The translations under genes were made by a program, and so were the position numbers. From Strongylocentrotus purpuratus (taxonomy: Eukaryota; Echinodermata; Echinoidea; Camarodonta; Strongylocentrotidae), in the NCBI RefSeq assembly GCF_000002235.5, contig NW_022145615.1, forward strand, positions 29,977,059 through 30,041,058: DNA of 64,000 nt, read 5' to 3'. The notes beneath the pieces were generated by a model. It was not told the DNA's origin. It saw nothing but the letters and a program-made list of their open reading frames with translations, and ran no database searches. This document shows positions 36,603-48,600 of the stretch, piece by piece; position 1 is the first letter of the stretch, and each line of letters begins with the position of its first letter.

Positions 36603-38898
36603 CAAATAGAAATTAATGTATTCAAAGGTTACTTCATTACGTACAAAGAGTAAATACATTGTAGGCCAAATCAATCCTAATATAAGACTGGACAAGGAAA
36701 GCCGTCTCTAAAAATAGGATAAATGTAACTCCATGTAGTAATTGTAGTTCATCAAAGTCAAGATTTATTTCTGTCAATATGTTCTGCATCACAAAGGCCT
36801 ACGGTATTCTGAATATCTTATAAAACTATAGACTACGTTTTTTGGTTGGTTTAATTCAGCATCATTACAGTGTATGGAATCAGTCAAATTTGACTATTAT
36901 CACTACCTATCTTATACATATTTTTTTTAGTATGAACTTTAATTATAACAAACATTTAATTCACCTCTCTCTGTTATCATATTTATTTTTGTGTGTGTGT
37001 GTCCCTGTATAAATACCCTTTCCTGCTGCTGTATTCTTTAACAGGTTGTTGTAGACAAAGTTGAATAGGAGTTTAATGCTCCATGTTTGCAGACCAAGTT
37101 TATGATTCTCTAGCACCACAGGACTTCTATTCACTACAGGCTCAGGACAGTAGATGAAGTCAAACTCATCACTAGAAAAACAAAAAGAAATAAAACGATC
37201 AGGACACAACAAGAAATGTTACAGTTTGCAGCTATAGCAATTAATGAAAATTAACACATCTAAAGAGTCTAGTACATGGTTACATACAATGAATCCATGT
37301 AGAGTCTTGGACCTATAATGAGTGCAAAATATATTTATACAAACAAATATTTAATAATTTATGAGTCTGAGAAAAAGGGATAAGCAGGATTGAAAGTACC
37401 AACAAAATAAAATTAGGAAGGGGCAAGAGCAAAAATCAGAGAAACAGTCTAATGAAAGAAAGTTTAAGAAAAATCAGAACAAGTATGGGGGAATTTCCCC
37501 ACCGACGATTTGGTCACCACAGAATATGGGACATCGTCTATATAGTCTTGCTAGTCATAATTACATATTATTCCAGACATTTAAGTGTTGAAATCTCTTG
37601 AATGGTGTTAAATGGGTACCCGGTAGGATGCGACCGTCATTGTTGGTCAAACAGCTTGTGAGCGTCAAGTAACGCCCGGCTGGAATGCTCCCCAGGGAGT
37701 GGAGATTGTGCACACAGTGTGTGTGGGCAAGCACTGAATCCAATGACCGGGGTAATATTTGAAAAGCGCTTAGAGACATTTGTATTATACAAATATACAC
37801 TGCCTTGAGAGGTTCTGGTTAAAACTATGCGCAAGAGGTGACTCCAATAGTACTATTTGCTGAGGGGCGCAGCCCCGAAGCAAATGGTACTTTTGGAGTC
37901 ACCGAGGCCCATAGTTTAACCAGTACCTCGAATAGAAGGCATGGTATATTTGTTTTAATTATTTAATTATTTTTATTATAAAAATAAAAATAAAAAAAAC
38001 ATTTTTGGGACAAACAAATTTAGAACAAAAAAATGTCAATTTTATCTAAAAAGATTTGAAATATTTTGTTTTTAGTAAATTAAGATTTGAAAAAAAAAAT
38101 TGATTCAATTCAACAAAAAAAAATTCACATTTTTTTTCAACTCCCAAATACCGTAGTAAACCAAAATAGAACTCTCATATAGTACTTTCTAAAAAAAGGT
38201 CAAATACTTCTGGTCATGTGACGAGCTCTCAACCAATCAAAAGTCAACAAATTTTTGATGCAGGATATAATTAGCGCTATATCAAAATTAAATATTATCA
38301 TTGTTATCTTTAAAAGCCTAGCTGCATGTCTCATGTCTTATTTTCATGGAAAAATGGTTGGGAAAATTCAAAAATGTTTGGGAGAATTCACTGTTAAATA
38401 TTAATAGAGGGTGTCGCACAAGCATGTGCACAGTGATGCCTTCAAAGAAAACCATAACAACCTTCAACAATGTTACTGTGCCACTTAAAGAATAATAGAC
38501 CTAGATTCAAATTGAATTAGATCTAGATCTAACAAGGTAAGTTAGAGTCGAGAAGGATTTTGTCTTTATAACGCCAATAACGGTTAAACAATAACGTGTC
38601 AATTCAAAGTTTCAATTCGCCGAATTACAAATAGTAATCTAATCTGTATGTTTAACACCTTCTGAAAATAAAACAAGTGCAATTTGCTTTAGGATTCCCC
38701 CCCCCCCCCCATCCTTCTTAGTGCACTGTCAGTGCAGTGTCATCAATTATTAGTCACCATCCACACATAAAAAAAATAATGAGTTCAAAATCAAAACAAA
38801 AGAGAAAGATCAGAGACCAATTCATACATTTTAGGATCTCGTCGAAGAGCGCTGCTTAGGTCCGCCAATATTCTCCTCGGTCGGCTATCATCTCCCAT
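33023..38898 (-). CDS. PTAR1: PTAR1, prenyltransferase alpha-subunit repeat protein
   Basis: Seven coding exons on the minus strand: 38898-38828, 37171-37017, 36552-36477, 35825-35721, 35458-35131, 34372-34164 and 33479-33023. They total 1401 nt, 466 residues; vertebrate PTAR1 is about 400. Five PFTA-type repeats can be read: YTVWNLRKEL (about 95-104), SPETFIQRRW (129-138), NYNAWSHRIW (225-234), GFNYRYFLIK and HEAIWYHRRS (about 308-317). The N-terminus (LSSALRRDPKIDEF) and the CPEPVVNRSPVVL segment are family features. The ATG at 38,898 opens the only frame that joins exon 2 in phase. PTAR1 resembles protein prenyltransferase alpha subunits; in vertebrates it pairs with RABGGTB as the alpha subunit of GGTase-III. 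Exon 5 holds a Ser/His/Asn-rich insert (about 145-190) between repeats, which accounts for much of the extra length. It is divergently arranged with PDCD7. Confidence 0.95.
33640..33828 (-). mobile_element. tRNA-derived SINE, copy 1 (PTAR1 intron 6)
   Basis: On the minus strand it starts with a tRNA-like head (gttgctgcctagtggataag, anticodon-arm-like cagactgtgaaccacaagg, B-box-like gggttggaatcc). The body is acaaaacattaatctacatttgccacactc, which matches the body of the copies at 45,877 and 53,165. The 3' part is shortened. Confidence 0.7.
34856..35045. mobile_element. TA-flanked MITE, CAGTCAAACCTG family, copy 1
   Basis: The ends CAGTCAAACCTGCTTC and GAGAGGTTTCACTG are bordered by TA on both sides (34,854-34,855 and 35,046-35,047). 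Inside are repeated ataaagaccacct words in both orientations. TA duplications and CAGT ends suggest a Tc1/mariner-type non-autonomous element. It sits 85 bp from PTAR1 exon 5. Confidence 0.8.
36571..36598. repeat. (GA)n microsatellite beside PTAR1 exon 3
   Basis: A pure gagagaga run lies 19 bp upstream of the acceptor of PTAR1 exon 3. On the transcribed strand it reads (TC)n, so it doubles as that intron's polypyrimidine tract. Confidence 0.9.
37575..37800. repeat. SINE-like repeat in PTAR1 intron 1
   Basis: The segment has gggtacccggtaggatgcgacc, gtgcacacagtgtgtgtgggc and ends in aaaagcgcttagagacatttgta, a 3' end style common to LINE-mobilised SINEs. I found no second copy in the window and no clear tRNA head, so the class is a guess. 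Confidence 0.35.
37801..37941. mobile_element. 141-bp palindromic MITE
   Basis: The arms TGCCTTGAGAGGTTCTGG and CCAGTACCTCGAATAGAAGGCA, plus inner arms ggtgactccaatagtact and agtaccattt/ggagtcacc on the other side, fold into one long hairpin around gaggggcgcagccccg. It is located in PTAR1 intron 1. Confidence 0.7.
38330..38465. repeat. Dispersed repeat (family D), copy 2, inverted
   Basis: This is the reverse complement of 18,640-18,770 with decay (gaaaaatggttgggaaaattc, gggagaattcact, agagggtgtcgcac, gatgccttcaaagaaaacc). It lies in PTAR1 intron 1, 360 bp from exon 1. Confidence 0.6.
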
Positions 38899-39714
38899 AA
38901 TTCACATCAGAATAGAGGCAAAAGTCAGGGGAGAATCCTTAGATTAGTAGCACAAAATCAGTCGGCTAGCGCTCTCTCGCTTCTATAATACAGATAATAG
39001 TTATCAGACAAAAAAGACAGAAATAGGAGTCTTCGCGTGGCCAATTTGAAATAAGAATGATATTGTTGCATAATTATATTAAGAGAATCAATTTGAAAAA
39101 ACAAACACTACAAATTTGAATTTTTAAATTATTTTTTTGTAATATATATTTCTTGATAAGATTTTAAACCTAGAAAAGCACACATTTATGCCTTATCAAT
39201 TTTACAAAATTTGAAGTGATCATGTATTTGATAGATTAGGTTTACCGATATCGCGCGCGCGCATCGCGCGAATATTTAGTCTTCTAATTTTCGGTGCTCC
39301 TTGAAAGAGATTGAGAGGTAAGGAAACTCCATCATCTTTTTGACTAAGACTTACGCAAAGGTAGATTAATGTTAGGTCTAAAGCTCGGTACAAAGTGACT
39401 GAAATTGCACCATTTAAACTTTTAACAGATTATCAATTAGGCTATATTGACAAACTTGAAAGCAATTTCTGTTAGTCACGATGAGATGTGGGAGATCCGG
39501 AGATAAGGTGCGAAGGCCACAGCTGCCTAAGCCTAGGCGGCTACGGACCCGTTAAATAGTCTGGTTATCTATAGGTTGGGGTCGGCGGGCGCGGGGCTTT
39601 TAAATTTTAAGTTTAGGCTTTATCGTTAGCTAAGCATTCTAGTTATCCTTTTTGTCAGCAAAACTTAAAGTTTTCTTACACATTGACAGGACATGGCACT
39701 GTGAGTAGGGCCTA
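38899..39714. promoter_or_regulatory. Probable PTAR1 promoter and 5' leader region
   Basis: This is the sequence just upstream of the PTAR1 start codon on the minus strand, before the first transposon boundary at 39,715. It contains GC-alternating words (tcgcgcgcgcgcatcgcgcg at 39,251) and a gaggtcggcggg-like GC-rich patch near 39,580. No TATA box or initiator was recognised. The promoter role is inferred from position alone. Confidence 0.35.
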
Positions 39715-40065
39715 GTAGGGGAATAAGGAGAATAAGGATTGTCTGCATAGACCCTGTAAATGAGGATCGTCTCCGTAAATGTGGACAAACGCGTCCTAAA
39801 ATTTAAAAATATGGATTGTCCGCATTTTCGCGGACGATCCTTATTTCCGATGCGCGCTATGGTAATACAAAAAAGGATTCTGCGATGATGCTCCTTGATA
39901 CATTTCACATTCACTTTGCATAGAATTAGAGAGACTTTCACATAGACCTAGGTCTAGATCTACGATAAATCCTTGGAAAGACGGACAACCCATAAATTAA
40001 ACTAGACAGTGAACTGGGGATATTTTGTTACGCAAAATCTGTTTTTCGTACTGACAGGACGCGGA

Positions 40066-40560
40066 TCGGGAATGGAACCCTTCACCCGCAGAGCGCGGAA
40101 TAAAAAAAAAAGGAATTAAAAAAGACTAGAATAAGACCGCCAAACTTCGGACACTTAAGACAAAACGGGGGAAAACATTAAATTCTTGTTTTAATTAGGC
40201 CTATTGAAAGATCAAATATATTATTATTGTGCAAATACTGTTTATGTATTTCATGAAAAGAAAATTAGTAAAGGAAATGGAAAACTAGAATTATTTACTT
40301 ACCCGCTGAACCATCGGGAATGGTACCCTTCACCCGCAGAGCGCGGAATAAAAAAAAAAAGGAATTAAAAAAAACTAGAGTAAGACCGCCAAACTTCGGA
40401 CACTTAAGACAAAACGGGGGAAAACATTAAATTCTTGTTTTAATTATTGAAAGATCAAATATATTATTATTGTGCAAATACTGTTTATGTATTTCATGAA
40501 AAGAAAATTAGTAAAGGAAATGGAAAACTAGAATTATTTACTTACCCGCTGAACCTTTTT
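40066..40560. repeat. 249-bp tandem duplication
   Basis: The block cgggaatgg to tacttacccgctgaacc (about 40,066-40,312) is repeated at 40,315-40,556 with few changes, such as agactagaataag against aaactagagtaag and a four-base deletion. High identity suggests a recent event. Each copy contains the terminal sequence of the element at 40,378, so one end is duplicated. Confidence 0.9.
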
Positions 40561-41311
40561 TCATGCCAAGCTTCGGACACACTTGCCAAGCTTCGGACGT
40601 TCATGTGTAGCGCACGTACAGCGCACGTATAGCGCGCGCGCTAAAATGCGCATTCATCGGAGGTTTGGAAACCGGATCAAAAATCATACGACGGGGGTAA
40701 GTTTGACTGCGTTGATTTCATGAAAAAAGTATTATTTTCTCGTTTTGGGTAGATTTATGTTAGCTAGAACTATCAGAAAATTGTTTTTCACAACACTAAT
40801 ATTTTGGTGCTAAAATCTTACGAAAGTGCTATTTTTTCGTAGTCAAAATGACACTCAATATTGCCTGTCCGAAGTTTGGAAGAGCGCCATCTTCTGGTAG
40901 GGGAACCTGTATAGTACCCCTAGGTCCGTGGTAACGGCCGCCATTAGAAAATTTTCGCGATAGAGTGAAAAAGTATCTCATAAGCTCCCATAATTTTGAT
41001 AGAAACCACCTGAAATATGCCAAGGATTTGTTTATAATCGATATATTGGAGGCTCTACACCTTAACTCCCCTGTTAAGGAACTGTAAAAATCTAGGTAAC
41101 CTGAAATCTGTCTCTGAATTAGATGTTTTTTGTGAGTTTTGCAGACGGCAACCTGCACTAACTTTCTGTACTAACTGTATAGGTTAGTAGTAGTATCAAA
41201 TGCATGCAAGTTACCCGCCTGAGCTACATGTAGGCTCATATTTTGCGTTCGAGCCGTTGAAGTAAATTTTGTCCGAAGTTTGGCAACGTCAGAAGTTTGG
41301 CGGTCTTACTC
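40378..41311. mobile_element. TA-flanked TIR element (GAGTAAGACCGCC ends)
   Basis: The left end GAGTAAGACCGCCAAACTTC and the right end GAAGTTTGGCGGTCTTACTC are perfect inverted repeats with TA on each side (40,376-40,377 and 41,312-41,313). The AAGCTTCGGAC/GTCCGAAGTTTGG word recurs inside (40,568, 40,587, 40,868 and 41,270). No frame looks like a transposase. Confidence 0.75.
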
Positions 41312-41373
41312 TATTCCTTTAGGACCCGATTTGTCAGCGTTCTTGGATCTTGGATTCATTTCCTCCTAAATTA

Positions 41374-42053
41374 GAGTAAAGGAGGGGGTAATCGACCATC
41401 TCCAGTTTTCGGACGATCCATTGGATGCATGGTAAAATCCCTTTAAAATACATCGCATAATAGCATAGGTAATCGGCAGTTCCTCTACCCGAATCTGAAA
41501 AATCGAGTATCTAACATGTGTCTGTAAGAAATATGGGTACCATATGAAATGAGCTTTATTTGAAGTATTTTTCAGATTTAGAGCCCGATTTTGTGCGAGT
41601 CGCAAGCTCAAAATTATCTCATCGCATGTATTAAATCAATGCAGGCGGACACCGCAACACACACACGATATCTCTGTCTAATTCAGATTCCAATTTCCGA
41701 TCAACGCAGAGCTAGTTTTCGACCTGGCGAGCACCGTGGAGCTCCGGCGTGGGATACCTACTCCGCCCGCCAGTGCTATAGATCAGCGCAGAAACACGCG
41801 CTTGCGCTTCCTATTGACTTTGTACATGCGGTCAAAAACTGGCTTGCTATGCCGATAACTGCCTCCGAAACAGTGAAAATTGAAATGAATATTGTCATGG
41901 CAATTCGTGATTTTTTTTCTGGGATTTTTTCGTTGTTTTAATAACAATAATATTTGCTTCATGATTTAAACAAGAAATGATAATAAATAGGAAGTAAAGA
42001 GTCCCCAAAAATAGGATTTTTTCTTAAGTGGTCAAAAAAACCCTCCTTTACTC
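41374..42053. mobile_element. TA-flanked TIR element (GAGTAAAGGAGGG ends)
   Basis: GAGTAAAGGAGGG at the left and CCCTCCTTTACTC at the right, each next to TA (41,372-41,373 and 42,054-42,055). A 116-codon plus frame (41,591-41,941) inside has no recognisable domain and is probably chance. The ends resemble those of the neighbouring element (GAGTAA), hinting at one family. Confidence 0.7.
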
Positions 42054-42637
42054 TACTCCGAAGAAGAGTTTTGACTGGAGGCGTTTACGAGGATATCCTC
42101 GTTTATGCGGACGATCCTCATTCTCAAACCAGCGCCCCTACTAGTGGAAGAAGAAATACACCTCTTAATTAATTTGACTTTAGAGTTTAGATATCTAGAT
42201 CTACCACGAGTTCCAGTTCAACATGTCTACTAAACTAAAGTTAACTTAAATGTTGTCTTTTTATAGTCTTACTCTTTAATAATAGTCTAACTTCTAGTAA
42301 TAGTCTACAGACCAACTTCCTTAGATTTTTCTATAGTTTAGTCTTTACTATAAATAATTTTACTAGTTTCAGACATGAGCCCAGTTTTAGTTTTCCTTAG
42401 TTTTACTTTTACTTAAAAAAAGTTTAAGGAAATGAATCAATTAGGCCAGCCAGGCAATGATTCAATGCCAATGTCATGGCATTGTCACTTGTCAGTGTCT
42501 AGACAGAAATAATTGTGTGGTGGTCTATGAGGTATTCTGTAATAAAACTTGCTTTTGTCAACCTTCCCAAATATTTAGTACACATATGGTGACACTTGCT
42601 GCACATTATCAATTCTGTATCTATATTGTATTTTCAG

Positions 42638-42650
42638 GAAGTCAAGGAAC
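42638..42650 (+). other. PDCD7 leader: acceptor and 5' untranslated bases
   Basis: tgtattttcag ends at 42,637, followed by 13 bases and the ATG of PDCD7. The strong acceptor implies an upstream non-coding exon, which could not be identified in the transposon-filled gap. Confidence 0.6.
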
Positions 42651-45600
42651 ATGAGCTCATCACCATGGGGGGCTCCCCCTCCCGCTAAGGATCAAAGGCA
42701 ACCATTTTTTCCATCTGGGCAGAGCAGACCCCCCTTTCCACCATATATGAATCAAGGAGCACCATCAAATCAGTGTCAGAACCAATCTTCAAATGCCCCA
42801 TCTTACACCCACTTCCCACCAGCACCTTCTGCATCTATGGCTCCTCCAAATGCTGGAGTTGGGCATGGTTTCCACCCCCCACCCCAGCCTCCTCGGTTTC
42901 CATCTGTGCCTCCTCCGCTGCCACATGGTAATCAGTTCGGGGGGAGTGGTCAAACACCCCGCATGACACTACCCCCTCCTCCATTTCCCGTTCCACCTCA
43001 ACAGCAGCAACATCCTGGGAGTGATGGTGGATATCAGCCAGTCAGTAACATGATGTTCAATCCCTCGCTTCCTCAAACTGCTCTTCAGCCTCCAAATGAA
43101 TGGTCAACGAACTCGTCCCTGGCAGGTCAAGGGCATGGTCAGTGGAACCACAGAAGAATGGAGAACAACTATCAGCTCCAGAATATGAATAATAGTACCC
43201 AGAACAAATTTACACCGTACCCGCAGCAAGCCAGCAGAAGACACATACATGGAGACTCCAACTCAGGACAGACCAGGCTCCAACCCTATCAGTCATTTAG
43301 GAGCAAGCAAGCAGAGGGGAGTCACCATAATTCTTTTCCAGGGAAAACTAAAATGGCACCAGGAGGGGATGGACTCCGTATTGCTGACTTGAAGCAGAGT
43401 ATGACGACAGAGGTTGACCAGCCAGAGAAAGCAGAGAGTGAAGATCAGAAGTGGGTCAATCAGTGGTCAAAATCCCTCAAAAGAGGAGATGTGTCCAAAG
43501 AAGCAACAAAACCAATATTAAAGGTATGGGAGCTTCCCAATAAAATAATGTTCAATGTACATATTCATGAACTAAAAAGTTAACCAAGGCAGTTTTTCAT
43601 AAAAATGACATTCAAAGATAATACTAACTTTCACCTCTTCAAAATTTATCTGAGAAGAATGTATCCACACAAAAAAATTGATGGTCATGCTACCTGTTTT
43701 CAACATTTCTTTTCACAATTACTTAAAGGGTACATAATTGAAAGTAGAATAAATGTTGATATAGGATGGAATCTATTTTTCCAATTTTCTAATTGGAAAT
43801 TTGCCCTGAAATAGCAATGTTGACATTTGCAATGTTGCTTATATATTTAGAATGTTATCATTACCATTTCAGCATCATATCAATATTCCCTTCTCTTTGC
43901 ATACCCTTTTAGATATCTGAAGCTAGAATATTGCTGTTCAATTTCTTGCATTTATTGGATCAACTGAAAAAGAAGAGAGAAGAGGCATCAGATTCCTTGA
44001 TGAAGGAAACAGATGAAAGCAAATGGTCTTATCTCTGCAAAGAAATGGACAAGCAAGCGGTAAGCTAGATTTAATGAAGATATTGTGATCGTTTCTATTA
44101 CTGGGTAAATTATAGTACAGTTAACTCTGCATCAGTTTGAAGCTGTTGATCGCAAAAGATAGTTTAACTTACGCAAAATTTGACTAAGGTAGGAAGTATA
44201 CATGTACATAACACACGTCTTGCATATTTTGGACCAAAAATTGATTTGAATGAAGGGTTAACTGTCGGATTGTTTTACTTAATCTTTCATGGAGATTCAA
44301 ATAGTGATCTGCAAATGGGCAGTGTAATTTAGGAATTGACCCATGCCAATTTCTGTCGAATGTATCACATTCTGATTAAATCCATTGAGAAAGGAATTGA
44401 TATTTGATGTACTAGCTGTCATGTGTCATCAATCATTTTATCTCCCTCAGGAAGACTTGTCAAAGCTAGAGTCAAGAATAAGCCAACCAGAGTTTATCGA
44501 GGGACTCAAGAGCCAAATAGAAAAGAAAAGAAGAAAGAGGGTAAGTGCAAGAGGAGTTTCAACATAATTATGATATCACCAAAAGATGTGATAACATATA
44601 TGACCGTATATTCTAATGTCAAGTTACATGGGGTATCTTATTACTATCTTCATTTAATCAATCTGTTGCTTTGAGATCATATTTTGTTATTAATTGAAAT
44701 TTGTTATAAACATGAATTTACATAAAGGATATTAAATTGAAATTTCAATGGATAATGGCTCTCTATCACCACCAGAGTAAAATGGAGCTATAGGTTTATA
44801 CAGACAGTATACATGTTGCAGTTGCAAACAAAATTGTTTCATTTAGAGCCTGTCGCTTTTAATACAGTCAAACGTGCTTTATAGTAACCACCTGTATAAA
44901 CAGACCACATTTTGTTTGTCTACCTTGAAAAGCGATTTATATTTACACAGTTATCAGAAGAAACCTGTACATGAAAACAATTTTTGTGTCTCTCTTATGT
45001 GGTCTTTGTATACAGGTTTCACTGTACTTAAATATCTTCATTTTATGGAATGTGGAAGATAATGGATCTTTCTGGGTTGTCATTATGAGTAGTTTAAAGG
45101 GAAAGTCCACCCCCAAAATAAGTTTGTTTCGATAGAGGCAGAATAATAAGAAAATCAGGTGAGTGAAAGTTTGAGCAAATTCTGAATGAAAATAAGAAAG
45201 TTATGAATTATTGAAGTTGTGATCAATCAAATACAAATTGGCAACTCTGTGACCTATTATACGAGCTCTCCTTCATTTGCTTTGTGCATAATATTCCATA
45301 AAATCATGTTTTCTTCGTTATTGATGACGGAATATATATTTGTTCCTTGCAGGGGGAGTATAGAAACATATTTGCAATTATTATATTTAGGGTGCATGTA
45401 TGGTTGAAATTTTTCTCGAGGGAAAATGAAAATTTTAGAATTTTTTAGTACTGAGCAAATGGAAGTTGAGCTCGCATGATACGTCATAGAGTTGCCAATT
45501 TGTGTTTGATTGATCACAACTTCAATAATTCATAACTTTCTTATTTTCATTCAGAATTTGCTCAAACTTTCACTCACCTGATTTTCTTATTATTCTGCCT

Positions 45601-48600
45601 CTATCGAAACAAACTTATTTTGGGGGTGGACTTTCCCTTTAAACAATATATTAGTTGTGGACATTTCAGTGCACCTTGTTTATTAATTTATCAGGAAAGA
45701 TACAAGAGGCATCGTCTAGGAGAATGGGAGATGGGAGAAGAGGCACTAAGAAAGCGGAATGACAAAATAGACGCTTCAATGGCTGCAGCGCTCCACGCCA
45801 AACAAGAAAAGGAACAAGTAAGCATTGTCTTGAGTGTAGATTCTTGACGTTTAAATCAAATCTCAAATTCTGTATTTATGTGTTGTGGTCCAGTGGATAA
45901 TTCTCTGGACAGTGAACCACATGGTATGAGGTTCAAACCTGTACCGCAGCAGTAATGTCCTTTTACAAGACATTATTCTACAACACTTGACCCAGGTGAA
46001 GGTAATGGGAACCTGGCAGGAATTCATTCCTTAAAATTCTGGAGTGCTGTATAAATGGCAGCCTTGCTAAAGTGGCAATGTGCCAAACATGAGTGTTAGG
46101 CCTAAACAAAAAAAGATGTTGTATTTTCCTTTGCGACCGACCCCAAAATCTTGAAATCTACAGTCGGTTTTTTAAAAAAGTTTTGTTTTTGTTTACAGTT
46201 TTTTACCCCAAAAAATATTAAAGCATTTAAAACTGATAAATATCAGCCCAGAGAGGGAGAAGAAAAAAAAAAATTAAAAAAGAAAAGATTTCCGACCGAC
46301 CGACCTATGTTTTGGGACCTAAAGGGCAATACAACATCTTTTTTTTTTAAAGGCCTTATATACAAGAATCTACTATTTTTTATTAGTGTTATATAGGATT
46401 CTGTCATTAAGATGAAGAATGTCAAATTCAACTACTTTTCTTTTTTACCCAGGAAGAGGTACTGCAAAAAGAAGTTGACCAGGTCCTGTCTGAGGTTCAT
46501 AAAAAGAAACAGGATGCCAACAAGACGATGGAACTATTCAGAGCTCTCCGTAAACTGAGACAACTCCGAAAAGAGTCTGCTGAGAAAGGAGGTTCGTCTT
46601 TTGTCATCTTCTTGACAAGTGATCATATTGAGCTCATGTGTACTGTATTTTGTTTGATTGTAAACATGTTCTTACATCTTTTTTTATTAGCTGACCATGA
46701 TTTTATGTTACATTAATCTTATCCAAAATGTTTGAATCAGGGTTATGATATTCTCCTTCATATGAAAAAAGTGGTCACTTTTGTAGTATGTCACTGTTCC
46801 TGTATTCTTCATGCACATTTAATTGGAAAATTATTTTAAAAATCATTATGCAGTCGAAAATGCAATTCCCATGTCTTGTTGTATGTAAAGATGTGTTTGA
46901 TGGGTCTGTAATATTTAACCAGTAAAGAAGTAAAGTCATGACTGATTTATGTTACATCATTTTTACATGTAAATGGAAATACATCTTTTATAATGTTTCT
47001 TATGTCGAATTTTGGCTATAATGTACTTTTATGATCATGTATAAAGGGTTCCGAGTCTAAACTGAATAGTCCTTGCTAAAACAGTAACCATTTGTAGTTC
47101 AGCCTCTGGCTGTAAAGAACATTCACATCTTCCAACATTGAGACAATATTATCATCACTTTAATATTCACGATTGCCTTCTCTCATATTTTAACTGTAGT
47201 AGGGTACAAAGCTCCAAGAGTATTAGACGAGAGGTTCAACAAGAAGATGTCTGTCTTGGAAGAAATGATGAATAAACAGAAACTTCTCTACATTGAAGAA
47301 GAGAAAGCACTTCAGGTAAATCAGAAATAAATAACTTGCAAATTAGGCTGTGTATATGGAGTTGGCTGCTACATGAAGCAGTAGTCTTTTCTCTTTGTAC
47401 TAATCTTTCAATCAGGAATAAGAATTGAATATATACATGTATATATATTTGTAATATTGAATGTATAGTCTTTATGAACACTTTAAATGTGTATTTATAT
47501 TTTTATACGTTTGTGTGCATTCGTCCTTTTGTAATGTGCTGGGTAGACTTTTTCAGCTACATCTCACTGCCAAAATTTGGTTGCTTGAGCATTTGACATC
47601 CTAGTGTTTTTTCCCCCCTCTTTTTTCTTGCAGAGAGGGGAAGGGGGGGGGGGGGGTGGAGGGCAGATTGGTTAAACAACAGCCACTGTAAGAAAGAAAA
47701 AGGGCTGGTAAACTGTGTAGAAGCGTCAGTCTTCAGTTTAATCCAACATTCATTGATTTCTTTTATAGGTGATGTTAGAAGAAGAACACGAGGAGACAAG
47801 AGAGAAAGCAAGACAGAAGAAAGAACTGAAGGAACGACAGAAGGCAGAGAGAGCATGGGAAGAACAATTAGAGTTACTCTTTGGAAAAAGTAAGATGCTA
47901 GAGAAATCTAAACTAGTGCTGGGGGTGTTTCACAAAGACTAAGATCGACTTTAAGTTTGATTTAACTATGGCAGGCCTTTCATGCCACTGTTTGCTCTCA
48001 CCATTAGCTGGCATTGGTCTCTCAAAGAACGTACAAACCATGGTCACAAATCTACAGAATTTACATTTTTGGACAATTGATTATTGAAGGAAAATATATT
48101 ATCTAAAGATCATAATGGTGAGAGCAAACAGTTGCATGAACGGCCTGCCATAGTTAAGTCCAACTTAAAGTCAACCTTAGTCTTTATGAAACACCCTCTG
48201 GATATAATCGTAGTCATTCAATCTAGTTTAGTACATAGTATCAAATGTCAATCCTGTTTTCAATTGTATGTTGTCTGTGAGGTGGTCTGCTATGTGCTCA
48301 GGAAATATTTTTGTGAAGCTTATTTTGTCAACGATAAAGTGTCGGGGCTTGATTTGTAGGGTATATTTAGGGTCTTCGCCAGGTGATATGCTGGGTCCAG
48401 GGTTCAAGTGTGATAGAAGATTATCAATTGAAATTTGACTGCAGAGCATATTTGTTGCGAGAAAACCATTCTCAAGCAACACTTGTAACATTTGAAATAG
48501 TTATTAAATAAATGATGTAAGCAAATAATAACATTCTAGTGAAATAATCTACTGTTCTAATTTTTTTTCTTTTTCAGCAGAAGAGTTGGAACTGGGACAT

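Larger units (their letters stand above)
39715..42141. mobile_element. 2.4-kb TIR element between PTAR1 and PDCD7 (nested host)
   Basis: The left end (GTAGGGG, then gaataaggattgtctgcata) and right end (reversed: GTAGGGG, then gaatgaggatcgtccgcata) are inverted repeats with a short variable spacer, bordered by TA (39,713-39,714 and 42,142-42,143). Inside lie two further TA-flanked elements and a 249-bp tandem duplication. It has no transposase. The grouping into one element is inferred from the termini. Confidence 0.55.

Noticed and set aside
41591-41941. 116-codon frame as a gene upstream of PDCD7
   Set aside because: It lies wholly within a TA-flanked TIR element, with no recognised domain or splice support.
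45219-45517. Two opposite small frames with similar peptides (MINQ-QIGNS)
   Set aside because: They are the two arms of a foldback MITE and so mirror each other.
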